From contig CABIYO010000005.1 of assembly GCA_902362975.1 (NCBI GenBank), forward strand, positions 33,734-97,733: DNA of 64,000 nucleotides. Reading direction: 5' to 3'. The DNA is from Caryophanales bacterium (GTDB lineage: Bacteria; Bacillota; Bacilli; Exiguobacteriales; Exiguobacteriaceae). Below are positions 1-8,256 of this stretch, in pieces. The position numbers and the translations under genes were made by a program. The stretch's first letter is position 1. Every line of letters begins with the position of its first letter. Under the pieces are notes generated by a model. That model was not told the origin of the DNA and made no database searches. It was given only the letters and a program-made list of their open reading frames with translations.

Positions 1-636
1 ATGACAGTCGCCGATATCATTGCAGAAGGAATCGACATTCACGGTCTTGCGAAGACGAGAGAAGACCGCATGAATCGCGTATACGACCTTCTTGAAACAG
101 TCGGTTTGACGAAAGAACACGCAAGCCGTTACCCACACGAATTCTCGGGTGGTCAGCGTCAACGTATCGGAATTGCCCGTGCCCTTGCAGTTGAACCGGA
201 CTTCATCATCGCCGATGAACCGATCTCAGCACTTGACGTTTCGATTCAAGCGCAGGTCGTCAACTTGATGAAAGAATTGCAACGCGAACGCGATTTGACG
301 TATTTGTTCATCGCCCACGACTTGTCGATGGTTAAATACATCTCTGACCGTATCGGTGTTATGTATCAAGGTCACCTCGTAGAGCTTGCGACAGCAGATC
401 GCCTTTACGAGAACCCAATTCATGCGTACACGAAATCGCTCCTTTCGGCGATTCCGCTTCCGGACCCGGAGCATGAACGTACACGTAAGCGGATCGTATA
501 CGAGTCAACATCAAAAGGTGCAGTTGGACGTTCAGATGAAGATTCAAGCATCCCGCCACTCCGTGAAGTTGAGCCAGGACACTATGTCTCGCTCACAGAC
601 GAAGAGTACGCAGCGTATAAAGCGCAACTCGTATAA
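1..636 (+). CDS. oppF: Oligopeptide ABC transporter ATP-binding protein, 3' part (OppF-like)
   Basis: This is the C-terminal two thirds of an ATPase that powers peptide import. The window edge cuts the gene, so the Walker A motif lies upstream. Visible are the ABC signature SGGQRQRIGIARAL (about residues 49-62), the Walker B stretch FIIADEP and D-loop SALD, and the switch histidine in FIAHDLSMV. The tail after residue 140 (NPIHAYTKSLLSAIPLPDP) is the C-terminal extension typical of OppD/OppF-type subunits. The first in-window ATG is probably internal, because OppF proteins are normally above 300 residues. It is the last gene of its operon, since a strong terminator follows. OppF rather than OppD is inferred from its terminal position. 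Confidence 0.85.
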   Translation: MTVADIIAEGIDIHGLAKTREDRMNRVYDLLETVGLTKEHASRYPHEFSGGQRQRIGIARALAVEPDFIIADEPISALDVSIQAQVVNLMKELQRERDLTYLFIAHDLSMVKYISDRIGVMYQGHLVELATADRLYENPIHAYTKSLLSAIPLPDPEHERTRKRIVYESTSKGAVGRSDEDSSIPPLREVEPGHYVSLTDEEYAAYKAQLV

Positions 637-643
637 CGAAATC

Positions 644-676
644 AATCCTGACTCAATAAATGAGTCAGGATTTTTT
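644..676 (+). terminator. Rho-independent terminator after oppF
   Basis: A 12-bp perfect stem (644-655 with 661-672) is followed by a T-run. It lies 8 bases after the oppF stop. Confidence 0.9.
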
Positions 677-680
677 GCAC

Positions 681-706
681 AAAAAATCACCTATTAAAGT
701 AGGTGA
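681..706 (-). terminator. Terminator of the HD-domain gene
   Basis: Read on the minus strand, the stem TCACCTA/TAGGTGA (687-693 with 700-706) is followed by six T. It sits just past the stop of the minus-strand gene and converges with the oppF terminator. Confidence 0.8.
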
Positions 707-710
707 CTGA

Positions 711-1244
711 TTATCCGTTCGAGATGCGTGGTAAATTAGAAAGACGTTCCACGATGGCGTCGATTTGACGGACGCGAGCTAGCGCATCTTCAATTTCCAT
801 TGTTTCATAGTGGTGAAGACCACCTGGTTGCTCCACATACGTGTCCGCATCATGTACGAGTTGTTGCAGGGGGGTCCGTTGGATACGACTTGGTGGTAGG
901 TAAGAATCCGTGTGCAACAGAATCATGACAGAAATTTCTTTTGCCCGAGCTGGATCTTCCCCTAATCGTATTAATAGTTTATGAGCCCGTTCAGCACCTT
1001 TGATCGCATGGATATCGTTCTGACGATACAAATCATAATTCCATTTACCTTCTGTATACCATTCATAGTGTCCGATATCATGAAGAAGCGCTGCTTTCGT
1101 CGCCAAATCTGTATCAAGACCACGTTTCGTTGCCATTTCGAGAGCGCGTTCACAGACGTCGACCGCATGTTTTAAGCCAGATCGAGTTAAATATTTTTGG
1201 GTAACCGGATGTTTCATAATCGTTTCTAAAGTGATTCTCATCAT
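711..1244 (-). CDS. HD-domain metal-dependent phosphohydrolase
   Basis: A 177-residue protein of the HD superfamily, whose members hydrolyse phosphate esters of nucleotides with a divalent metal. The HD pair is in ALLHDIGHY (His55-Asp56). An upstream His (LKHAVDV, His26) and a later Asp (VHDADTY) supply the other expected metal ligands. No signal peptide or membrane segment is seen, so it is cytosolic. The start is backed by an AGGAGGAG ribosome binding site. It is a single-gene unit with its own terminator, convergent with oppF. The substrate cannot be deduced from sequence. Confidence 0.8.
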   Translation of the reverse strand: MMRITLETIMKHPVTQKYLTRSGLKHAVDVCERALEMATKRGLDTDLATKAALLHDIGHYEWYTEGKWNYDLYRQNDIHAIKGAERAHKLLIRLGEDPARAKEISVMILLHTDSYLPPSRIQRTPLQQLVHDADTYVEQPGGLHHYETMEIEDALARVRQIDAIVERLSNLPRISNG

Positions 1245-1351
1245 CGCTCTCCTCCTTAAAAATAAAAAGGTTATTTCTATAAACTATACAGGTTTTTTTA
1301 AATCATTGCAAATGATATCGGTGTAAATTTTAGAAGAATGTGAAAGAATGA

Positions 1352-1381
1352 TTCACATTTCACAAACAAGTATGCTATAAT
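1352..1381 (+). promoter_or_regulatory. Sigma-A promoter with extended -10 for the 45-residue protein
   Basis: TTCACA (1352-1357), an 18-base spacer and TATAAT (1376-1381) preceded by TG at the extended -10 position. The predicted leader of about 80 bases can fold, because ATAGTG near 1394 pairs with CACTAT near 1446, placing a closed stem just before the ribosome binding site. Confidence 0.7.
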
Positions 1382-1466
1382 TTAAATATAAGTATAGTGC
1401 AACTTCAAGATTTTCAGAATCGGTAATGCTCAGGCTGTTCCTTACACTATATGGGGGTGAGAGGCC

Positions 1467-1604
1467 ATGAAAGAACGTGACAAAGTTCTGCGAGAGAAAA
1501 AGAGACTTTTGAAAGAAGTATTGAAGAAAAAGTTGAAAGACTTACAAGTCAAGCCAGGGAAAGAGACAGTGTCTCAACCGGTTTCTCGAATCCCTGTGTC
1601 TTAA
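1467..1604 (+). CDS. Small highly basic protein, 45 residues, unknown
   Basis: A 45-codon frame starts with ATG behind GGGGGTGAG, an excellent ribosome binding site, and sits between a strong promoter and a hairpin terminator. The first 30 residues (MKERDKVLREKKRLLKEVLK and on) are a heptad-like amphipathic helix packed with Lys, Arg and Glu; the tail is Ser/Val/Pro rich. I recognise no family. The helix could bind nucleic acid or a partner protein, but that is inference. It lies directly upstream of spx but has its own terminator. Confidence 0.65.
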   Translation: MKERDKVLREKKRLLKEVLKKKLKDLQVKPGKETVSQPVSRIPVS

Positions 1605-1621
1605 GTTAGGTCGTTCAAGGT

Positions 1622-1645
1622 CGCATTCAACGAATGCGCCCTCTT
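1622..1645 (+). terminator. Terminator after the 45-residue protein gene
   Basis: Stem CGCATTC/GAATGCG (1622-1628 with 1632-1638), then CCCTCTTTT. The T-run is short, so some read-through into spx is possible. Confidence 0.55.
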
Positions 1646-1672
1646 TTCATATCTGATTGATAAAGAATATCA

Positions 1673-1704
1673 TTGAAGTTTTAATAAATAAGAATTACTA
1701 TAAT
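1673..1704 (+). promoter_or_regulatory. Likely spx promoter
   Basis: TATAAT at 1699-1704 is clear. The best -35-like match is near 1673-1680 (TTGAAGTT), with suboptimal spacing of 18 to 20 bases. spx promoters are often weak and regulated, so a poor -35 is not surprising. Confidence 0.45.
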
Positions 1705-1781
1705 TAAGTGGATGCGAATTTGGGTATACAAATAGGGTCACTTAAAAAGATGGACGCATACTCGATTAGGGAGGAAGAAAA

Positions 1782-2180
1782 ATGGTCACACTTTATACGT
1801 CTCCAAGCTGTACATCTTGCCGAAAGGCACGGGCTTGGCTCGAAGAACACGATATCCCGTTTACAGAACGAAACATATTTTCTGAACCGCTCTCATTGAA
1901 TGAGATTAAACAAATTTTACGTATGACGGAAGACGGGACGGATGAAATCATTTCGACTCGCTCGAAAGTCTTTTCTAAAATCGATGTGTCTGTTGATGCG
2001 TTATCTCTTCAACAGCTTTACGATTTGATTCAAGAATATCCAGGTCTTTTACGTCGTCCGATCCTCATTGATGAGAAACGTTTACAGGTCGGATATAACG
2101 AAGATGAGATTCGTCGATTCTTGCCACGTAAAGTTCGGACGTTCCAATTACAAGAAGCCCAACGACTTGTGAATGAATGA
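1782..2180 (+). CDS. spx: Regulatory protein Spx
   Basis: Spx is an ArsC-like transcription factor that binds the RNA polymerase alpha C-terminal domain and switches transcription during disulfide stress. The 132-residue length matches the family. The redox switch CTSC (Cys10, Cys13) is intact. Gly52, needed for alpha contact, lies in EDGTDE, and Arg92 in LLRRPILID is the residue linked to sulfate-dependent stabilisation. A GGGAGGAAG ribosome binding site precedes the ATG. It is a single-gene unit. mecA follows it, and spxH, its presumed ClpXP adaptor, lies 6 kb downstream, the same neighbourhood as in Bacillus. Confidence 0.95.
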   Translation: MVTLYTSPSCTSCRKARAWLEEHDIPFTERNIFSEPLSLNEIKQILRMTEDGTDEIISTRSKVFSKIDVSVDALSLQQLYDLIQEYPGLLRRPILIDEKRLQVGYNEDEIRRFLPRKVRTFQLQEAQRLVNE

Positions 2181-2182
2181 GA

Positions 2183-2209
2183 GCATACTGTTTAAGCAGT
2201 GTGCTTTTT
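2183..2209 (+). terminator. Terminator after spx
   Basis: Stem GCATACTG/CAGTGTGC (one G-T pair; 2183-2190 with 2197-2204), then TTTTTATT. Confidence 0.85.
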
Positions 2210-2351
2210 ATTATCGATTATTTCCTATAAAATAAAGTTATAACCCTTCATCTAGATTGACCGATGTTAAAAAGGGTACAAAGATAACAATACAATTTCC
2301 CCTCTCCTCCTTATGTGAATTGGGAGTGAGGTGAGAAGGGAGTGGACAATT

Positions 2352-3008
2352 GTGAAAATTGAGCGCATCAATGATAATACCGTCAAGTTTTTCATCACAT
2401 ACGTGGACATCGAGAAACGTGGTTTTGCTCGTGATGAAATTTGGTACAATCGAGAACGAGGCGAGCAGCTGTTCTGGCAAATGATGGACGAGGCTCACGA
2501 ACGTGAAGACATCTCGTTTGATGGTCCACTATGGATTCAAGTACAAGCTTTTGAAAAAGGTCTAGAAGTGACTGTGACAATTGCGAAACATGTAATGGAC
2601 ACGGAAGACGATTCTGAACTCGGTTCGCTTCTTCGATCAGCAATCGATGAGGCACGGGATCAACAATCGGTACTCGACCAATTGAGTGAGTTGGATGAAC
2701 TTGAAGCCGAGGCAGATGCTTGGGCACCACTTGCGATGGAAACAAATGATTTCGAGGCAATCATTTCGCTGAGTAAACGTACAGGAGACATGTTCAGCGA
2801 TCTTGATTTGAAACTATACCACTATCAAGATCGTTACTACTTGTGGATTGATTTCCCGGATGAAATGGAACCGGAAGATGAAGAGAATGCACTCAGTCTT
2901 TTAGCAGAATATTTAACATTCAGTACACAGACGCAACCGTTGCTTGAAGAGTATGGGAAACTCATTCTCGATGGCGACGTCTTTGCGAAAGTGCGTCACT
3001 ATTTCTAA
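2352..3008 (+). CDS. mecA: Adaptor protein MecA
   Basis: MecA delivers substrates such as ComK, and unfolded proteins, to the ClpC-ClpP protease. I chose the GTG at 2352 (MKIERINDNTVKFF) because it follows AAGGGAG at good spacing and gives 218 residues, the B. subtilis MecA length; an in-frame GTG at 2331 is possible but adds seven atypical residues. The N-terminal substrate-binding domain (about 1-80, with YVDIEKRGF and DEIWYNRERGEQLFWQMM) is followed by an acidic linker and the C-terminal ClpC-binding domain (about 110-218). A terminator follows, so it is expressed alone. Confidence 0.93.
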   Translation: MKIERINDNTVKFFITYVDIEKRGFARDEIWYNRERGEQLFWQMMDEAHEREDISFDGPLWIQVQAFEKGLEVTVTIAKHVMDTEDDSELGSLLRSAIDEARDQQSVLDQLSELDELEAEADAWAPLAMETNDFEAIISLSKRTGDMFSDLDLKLYHYQDRYYLWIDFPDEMEPEDEENALSLLAEYLTFSTQTQPLLEEYGKLILDGDVFAKVRHYF

Positions 3009-3015
3009 TGACACA

Positions 3016-3045
3016 TCGCCTGTTCAGTTGGACAGGCGATTTTTT
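3016..3045 (+). terminator. Terminator after mecA
   Basis: Perfect stem TCGCCTGT/ACAGGCGA (3016-3023 with 3032-3039) followed by six T. Confidence 0.9.
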
Positions 3046-3071
3046 CAAATCGACGGTAAAGAGGTGTTGGT

Positions 3072-3590
3072 ATGGTGAGACGAACTCGATTACTACTTGA
3101 TGACAGTGCATGGTTTGTCCCATTTTTATACGGAATGGGTGGCATCGTATTAACGGCATGAACCAAAGTGTTTGGGGATTTTTTTCGTGATTTCTTACCA
3201 GACTTTATTTATTTAGACCTGGACTCAGCGGCGTCCGTGTTGTCTTCGACATTTACGTGCCTGATGACGAAGATGACGTTCAGTTTTTCCGCGATTCTGG
3301 TCGTATTGACAACGTATTCTTCTCAGTTTTCTCCCCGGACAATCGATAACTTTTTGACGAACACGTCAGCCAAGCATACGCTCGATCTTTTCATCATGAC
3401 GACGGTTTATGGAATTTCGAACTTATTCCTCATCCGTACGGCAGATGAAGGCGTCGTGTTGTCGTCCGGGATCAGTGTGCTCTTAGTTGTTGGTTCGATT
3501 TGGGCATTCGTCAAGTTCATTCCGACCGATCCCGCTTGTCGCACCTGTGATCAGAAAAGTCTCCATCATTCACTCACCTCAAAAAGATGA
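3072..3590 (+). pseudogene. Remnant of a DUF2254 predicted membrane protein, nonsense-interrupted and truncated
   Basis: An ATG at 3072 behind AAGAGG opens a 29-codon frame (DDSAWFVPFLYGMGGIVLT) ending in TGA at 3159-3161. The same frame then stays open to 3590 and encodes what I recognise as the front of DUF2254: DSAASVLSST, then FSAILVVLTTYSSQFSPR, and two more hydrophobic segments. DUF2254 proteins are usually above 400 residues. This one has an in-frame stop after the first membrane segment and loses similarity after WAFVKFI, so both the start and the C-terminal half are broken. It sits between the mecA terminator and cls. Confidence 0.75.
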
Positions 3591-3645
3591 CGTTACGATG
3601 TATAATTAATGATAATACATGACAGAAACGAGGTCGGCTTATAAT

Positions 3646-5157
3646 ATGTTGCGACGCATACAAGTACTCTTTTCCCTCATTTTGCTCGCAGGACTCATTG
3701 CGATATTATCGTATTACTGGAGCTCACAAGTAATTGGATTGTTCTCGATTCTCGTTTTTTTGACAACGTTCAGTATATTACTCGTCATCTTACTTGAAAA
3801 TCGAAATCCACAACGTACGCTCATTTGGGCAATCGTCATGATTGGTTTTCCAGTCATCGGATTATTCGCATACTTTGTATTCGGCCAGAACTATCGCCGT
3901 AAACGAATGTTCAAAGAAAAAGCGATGCTTGATGAAGAGACGTACTTGGCCTATCGTCAGAAAGCGATGACGTTGTCGCCGTCCCTCATGTTCGCCCACG
4001 ACGATTACGAGAAGCTGATGCATTTGACTTCTTCGTTGAACCAGTTACCGGTCTCATCGAATACGTATACGCAAATTTTGACGAACGGCCGTGAAAAATT
4101 CTCGAAGTTATTGCCGGCTCTGAAAGGAGCCTCCCGACACATCCATCTAGAATATTATATTTTCCGGGAAGATCGCATTTCTCGGGAAATACAGCGGATC
4201 TTGATTGAAAAGGCGAAGGCGGGGGTCGAAGTCCGATTTTTGTATGATGCGGTCGGCTCCATTCATACGAGTAGCACGTTCTTTGAAGAAATGAAGCAAG
4301 CTGGTGTCCGAGTCCAGGCATTCTTTCCAGTTGTATTGCCACTCGTTTCGAGTAAGACGAACTATCGAAACCACCGAAAAATCGTGGTCATCGATGGTAC
4401 CGAGGCATTCACAGGTGGCTTGAATGTCGGGGATGAGTACTTAGGTGAGCACTCTAAGTTTGGATTTTGGCGCGACACTCATCTGTATGTCAGAGGAGAA
4501 GGGGTATCTGAACTGCAACTGATTTTCTTGCAAGATTGGTATTACATGACAGGGGAACGCCTATTCACACCGTTCTATCTAGAGCCGCTTGAGACGGTGA
4601 GAAGCGCGAGCGGAGGGGTTCAAATCGTTGCGAGTGGACCGGATGAACCTTATGAGACGATGAAATACATTTACTTTTCACTCATCAATGCTGCGAAAAA
4701 ATCTGTCTATATTTCGTCACCTTACTTGATTCCAGATGAAGACATTATGAGTGCCTTGAAGACGGCAGCATTATCAGGAATTGATGTCCGTATCGTCTTA
4801 CCGAGCTATCCCGACCATAAAATCGTGTTCTACGCGAGTCGGTCCTATTATGAAGAACTGTTACTCGCCGGGGTGAAAATCTATCTATATGAGAAGGGAT
4901 TCATGCATTCAAAAGTCATCGTGGTGGATGATGGATTAGCCACGATTGGGACGGCGAACATGGATTTTCGGAGTTTTCATTTGAATTTCGAGGTCAATGC
5001 GCTCCTCTATAACACGAATTCGGTCCATCAGCTGAAGCAAGACTTTTATGATGATTTCGAAGGGTCTCACGAACTCGTATTAGAAGAGTTCGCGAAACGG
5101 TCATTCTTTATCAAACTCGTTGAATCATTAGCCAGAATGTTTTCACCATTGCTATGA
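3646..5157 (+). CDS. cls: Cardiolipin synthase (phospholipase D family)
   Basis: Condenses two phosphatidylglycerol molecules to cardiolipin at the membrane. Two N-terminal transmembrane helices (about residues 5-25 and 30-50) precede two phospholipase D catalytic motifs: NHRKIVVIDG (His243) and MHSKVIVVDDG (His421, then GTANMDFRS). The length of 503 residues fits bacterial Cls. I prefer the ATG at 3646, after GAAACGAGG, over the in-frame ATG at 3619, which has no ribosome binding site. coiA follows after 12 bases, so they are probably co-transcribed. Confidence 0.92.
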   Translation: MLRRIQVLFSLILLAGLIAILSYYWSSQVIGLFSILVFLTTFSILLVILLENRNPQRTLIWAIVMIGFPVIGLFAYFVFGQNYRRKRMFKEKAMLDEETYLAYRQKAMTLSPSLMFAHDDYEKLMHLTSSLNQLPVSSNTYTQILTNGREKFSKLLPALKGASRHIHLEYYIFREDRISREIQRILIEKAKAGVEVRFLYDAVGSIHTSSTFFEEMKQAGVRVQAFFPVVLPLVSSKTNYRNHRKIVVIDGTEAFTGGLNVGDEYLGEHSKFGFWRDTHLYVRGEGVSELQLIFLQDWYYMTGERLFTPFYLEPLETVRSASGGVQIVASGPDEPYETMKYIYFSLINAAKKSVYISSPYLIPDEDIMSALKTAALSGIDVRIVLPSYPDHKIVFYASRSYYEELLLAGVKIYLYEKGFMHSKVIVVDDGLATIGTANMDFRSFHLNFEVNALLYNTNSVHQLKQDFYDDFEGSHELVLEEFAKRSFFIKLVESLARMFSPLL

Positions 5158-5169
5158 GGAGGGAGCAAG

Positions 5170-6225
5170 ATGCGGTTTGCAATCGGCCGGGAAGGGGATA
5201 TCATTGATTCCTTTACATTAAATCGGATGCAAGCAGAGCAACTTGCTCCTTTTCGATGTCCGACTTGTCAAGAAGTGTTGATTGTAAAGCATGGTGTGAA
5301 GCGACGGCTGCATTTTGCGCATATCCACACTTGTGGGAGAGCTGAATCGGTCACGCACCATCAGGATAAATGGGCGGTGTGCCAGTGGCTTCAAGAGAAA
5401 GGCTATCCAGTCGAGCAAGAAGTGACGATTAAGAATCGTCGAGCTGACGTACTCACGAACATGGACGGGCAGCTCACCGTGTTCGAAATTCAGGCATCTC
5501 CCTTGCGACCGGAAGAATATGTCGAGCGAACGATTGATTATCGACGAGCGGGGCTTGATGCGATTTGGATCGCGAGCGGTCTCGATTTGAGAAGCAATCA
5601 ATCGTTTCAACCGTGGATGCGTCTAGAACTGTTTCAGAGACATCGGTTGTTGACGGTGAGAAATGGGAGATTGTTACGCTTCAATGGATTTCCGATTTCG
5701 CTTAAGTATGGAATCGGAAGCTGGGAAATCTCATCTTCCGTCAACACGTCACCATATGAAGCTTACTACCGGTTCAATGCTTTTGAATGGACAGAGATGA
5801 TTCGTCGTAAACGTATGTCGCCTCTTTATCCATCTCCGTTAAATCGGCGGCTCATATTGAATCGGCTCTATCCACTTGGTCTGTTACCCGCATTATTACC
5901 GACCGCCTGTTACCTTCCGCTATCATCGCTTTGGGGAATTCGTGTGCATCCGATTGATTTTCAAGCCGTTCTTTATTTGAATCGCTACGAGTCACCTCAC
6001 GATTCCGTGGAATGGAGTATTCAAAAAACATGTCAACAATTTGGAGTGACACCGACAAGCGACTTTTCCAAGTCATTTCATGTACAATGGAAACAACTCT
6101 TGAATGCGAGTCGTCTATCCTGTGATGTCAGGTCATGGCCGCGTCCAAAGCATTATGAGGAGGCCAGACATCACGATACACGTTTGTTTCAAGGACTTCA
6201 GCGATTGATCTTACAATCGACTTAA
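5170..6225 (+). CDS. coiA: Competence protein CoiA family
   Basis: CoiA acts on incoming single-stranded DNA during transformation and has an N-terminal nuclease-like fold. Visible are a zinc-finger-like CPTCQ (about residues 30-34), a downstream RRLHFAHIHTCGR and the core IQASPLRPEEYVERTIDYR, which carries the endonuclease-like Glu/Gln residues. The length of 351 residues is normal. GAGGAGGGAG precedes the ATG. The order mecA-(cls)-coiA-pepF is that of Bacilli competence and proteolysis loci, and suggests that natural competence genes are retained. Confidence 0.85.
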   Translation: MRFAIGREGDIIDSFTLNRMQAEQLAPFRCPTCQEVLIVKHGVKRRLHFAHIHTCGRAESVTHHQDKWAVCQWLQEKGYPVEQEVTIKNRRADVLTNMDGQLTVFEIQASPLRPEEYVERTIDYRRAGLDAIWIASGLDLRSNQSFQPWMRLELFQRHRLLTVRNGRLLRFNGFPISLKYGIGSWEISSSVNTSPYEAYYRFNAFEWTEMIRRKRMSPLYPSPLNRRLILNRLYPLGLLPALLPTACYLPLSSLWGIRVHPIDFQAVLYLNRYESPHDSVEWSIQKTCQQFGVTPTSDFSKSFHVQWKQLLNASRLSCDVRSWPRPKHYEEARHHDTRLFQGLQRLILQST

Positions 6226-6247
6226 TCATCGAAAAGGAAGTGGACGT

Positions 6248-8050
6248 ATGTCAGAGGTATTGACTAGACAACAAGTTCCAGTGGAAGAGACATGGAACTT
6301 AGAGACCATCTACAGCAGTGACGAGGCTTGGGAATCGGATTTTCAAGCATTAAAAGAGAAAGTGCCGGCATTGATTGGATTTAAAGGACGCCTTGGGGAG
6401 TCGGCGGAAACGTTATACGAAGCGTTGCAACTTCGGGACGATCTCTCACGTCAGTTACATAAGCTATATACGTATGCGCACATGCGCTATGACGAAGATA
6501 CGGCGAATAGCCATTATCAAGCATTGAATGATCGTGCCGGCTCACTTGCTTCTCAAGTTTCAGCGCAACTCGCGTTTATGACACCTGAGTTGCTTTCGAT
6601 TGATGAGAATCAGATTGAAGCCTTCATGGAGCAGAATGAGTCACTTCGCGTTTATCGTCATGCATTCGATGAGTTGGCACTTGAGCGTCCGCACGTATTG
6701 ACAGAGGCAGAAGAAGCCATTTTGGCACAAGCGGGAGATGTGCTCGGTCAATCGAGCTCGACGTTCGGTATGCTCAACAACGCAGATTTGAAATTCCCAA
6801 AAGTGAAAAATGAAAAAGGGGAAGAAGTCGAGTTGACGCACGGTCGATACATCACGTTCCTTGAATCAGCTGACCGAAGCGTTCGCGAAGGGGCATTTAA
6901 AGCGATGTATGGAACGTACGCGCAATATTTGAATACGTTCGCCTCAACATTGTCAGGAAGTGTGAAGAAAGATAACTTCTATGCGACTGTGCGTAAGTTT
7001 GAAAGCGCAAGACAGTCTGCGCTCCACCATAATGCGATTCCGGAGTCTGTATACGACGGCCTCGTAGAAGCAGTGAACGAACGACTCGACTTGTTACATC
7101 GTTATGTCGCGTTACGTAAGCGAGCGCTCGGCTTAGATGAGTTGCATATGTATGACCTCTACACGCCGCTCGTCAAAGATGTCGAGATGAAAGTGTCGTA
7201 TGAGGAAGCGAAACAATGGATGGTAGATGGTTTGGCACCACTCGGAGAAGAGTACGTCCAAATTGTCAAAGACGGTCTCGAATCGCGTTGGGTCGACGTG
7301 CGAGAGACGCGTGGTAAGCGTAGCGGTGCTTACTCCTCGGGAGCGTACGATACGCAACCGTTCATCCTCATGAACTGGCAAGATAACGTCAATAACTTGT
7401 TCACGCTCGCGCACGAGTTCGGACACTCGGTGCATAGTCATTACACACGCACAACGCAACCATATCCGTATGGCGATTACTCAATCTTCGTTGCAGAAGT
7501 GGCATCGACGACGAACGAAGCTTTGTTAAACGACCATTTGTTGAAAACGAGAACAGCGAAAGAGGAGCGTCTCTACTTGCTGAACAATCAGCTTGAAACG
7601 TTCCGTGGAACATTGTTCCGTCAAACGATGTTCGCTGAATTTGAGCACATGATTCATCAAGCGGCTCAAGAAGGCGTATCGCTCACTCCGGAGTACTTAA
7701 ATGAAACTTACCTCGAGTTGAACAAACGCTATTTCGGAGACGAGATTGTCATCGATGAAGAGATTTCATATGAGTGGGCGCGCATCCCACACTTCTATTA
7801 CAACTACTACGTCTATCAATATGCGACAGGGATTTCGGCATCTGCTGCACTGTCACAACAGATTATGGAAGAAGGGGAACCAGCCGTACGTCGTTATATC
7901 GATAACTTCTTGAAGGCGGGTTCTAGTGACTATCCGATTGAGGTGCTGAAGGCGGCTGGTGTCGATATGACGACGAAGGAGCCGGTATTGAAGGCGCTCG
8001 ATCAGTTCGAGGCAGTTCTTGATGAAATGGAATCATTATTGTTCTCGTGA
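6248..8050 (+). CDS. pepF: Oligoendopeptidase F (M3 family zinc metallopeptidase)
   Basis: Cytosolic peptidase that degrades oligopeptides. The zinc site is LAHEFGHSVHSHY with His389, Glu390 and His393; the third ligand is a Glu about 28 residues on, in the region IFVAEVASTTNEALL. The 600-residue length matches the PepF family. No signal peptide is visible. AAAAGGAAG gives the ribosome binding site, and the gene follows coiA by 22 bases. Together with the Opp transporter at the window start it fits peptide uptake and use, although they are not in one operon. Confidence 0.95.
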   Translation: MSEVLTRQQVPVEETWNLETIYSSDEAWESDFQALKEKVPALIGFKGRLGESAETLYEALQLRDDLSRQLHKLYTYAHMRYDEDTANSHYQALNDRAGSLASQVSAQLAFMTPELLSIDENQIEAFMEQNESLRVYRHAFDELALERPHVLTEAEEAILAQAGDVLGQSSSTFGMLNNADLKFPKVKNEKGEEVELTHGRYITFLESADRSVREGAFKAMYGTYAQYLNTFASTLSGSVKKDNFYATVRKFESARQSALHHNAIPESVYDGLVEAVNERLDLLHRYVALRKRALGLDELHMYDLYTPLVKDVEMKVSYEEAKQWMVDGLAPLGEEYVQIVKDGLESRWVDVRETRGKRSGAYSSGAYDTQPFILMNWQDNVNNLFTLAHEFGHSVHSHYTRTTQPYPYGDYSIFVAEVASTTNEALLNDHLLKTRTAKEERLYLLNNQLETFRGTLFRQTMFAEFEHMIHQAAQEGVSLTPEYLNETYLELNKRYFGDEIVIDEEISYEWARIPHFYYNYYVYQYATGISASAALSQQIMEEGEPAVRRYIDNFLKAGSSDYPIEVLKAAGVDMTTKEPVLKALDQFEAVLDEMESLLFS

Positions 8051-8078
8051 ACAATATGTGACAATATGCACAAAGAGG

Positions 8079-8107
8079 TTGTCAAGTGATGTTGTTCTAG
8101 GTATATT
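8079..8107 (+). promoter_or_regulatory. Promoter of the RoxS-like sRNA
   Basis: TTGTCA (8079-8084), an exact 17-base spacer and TATATT (8102-8107): one mismatch to consensus in each hexamer. It predicts a start near 8114, downstream of the pepF stop. Confidence 0.75.
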
Positions 8108-8111
8108 ATAA

Positions 8112-8129
8112 GTGTGAAATCAATCACAA
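8112..8129 (+). promoter_or_regulatory. Rex-type redox operator over the sRNA start site
   Basis: GTGTGAAATCAATCACAA matches the Rex consensus TTGTGAA-N4-TTCACAA at 12 of 14 fixed positions and covers the predicted transcription start. In B. subtilis RoxS is under ResD and Rex control (established knowledge). A Fnr/ArcR-type TGTGA-N6-TCACA reading fits the same bases. Confidence 0.55.
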
Positions 8130-8256
8130 ACCCCTTTATTGACCGTAAACTTTCTCCCATCTTGTAGGCCTTCCCCGGGCCTCAAGGTTCGATGTCTCTT
8201 GTCCCCGCTTGAGACGTCAATAACCCCATGGCTCCCCGGCCATGGGGTTCTTTTTT
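8114..8256 (+). ncRNA. roxS: RoxS/RsaE-type small regulatory RNA
   Basis: A non-coding unit of about 143 bases with its own promoter and terminator, in the pepF-spxH gap. From memory, the S. aureus RsaE gene lies in the same gap, and RsaE shares the blocks GAAAT-AATCACA, ACCCCTTT-TTTGA and TTTCTCCCATC, all present here at 8116-8161. These C-rich segments pair with Shine-Dalgarno sequences of central-metabolism mRNAs. The 3' part folds into three hairpins, each with a C-rich loop: AGGCC/GGCCT with loop TTCCCCG, GATGTCTC/GAGACGTC with TTGTCCCCGCTT, and the terminator hairpin with CTCCCCGG. That is longer than the roughly 100-base RsaE. Targets are not deducible here. Confidence 0.75.
8222..8256 (+). 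terminator. Terminator of the RoxS-like sRNA
   Basis: Perfect 10-bp stem AACCCCATGG/CCATGGGGTT (8222-8231 with 8240-8249), then CTTTTTT. The T-run overlaps the stop of the opposing spxH gene. Confidence 0.9.

Noticed and set aside
1708..1899. A 63-codon plus-strand frame overlapping the start of spx
   Set aside because: It runs in another frame through the conserved Spx active-site region. No ribosome binding site.
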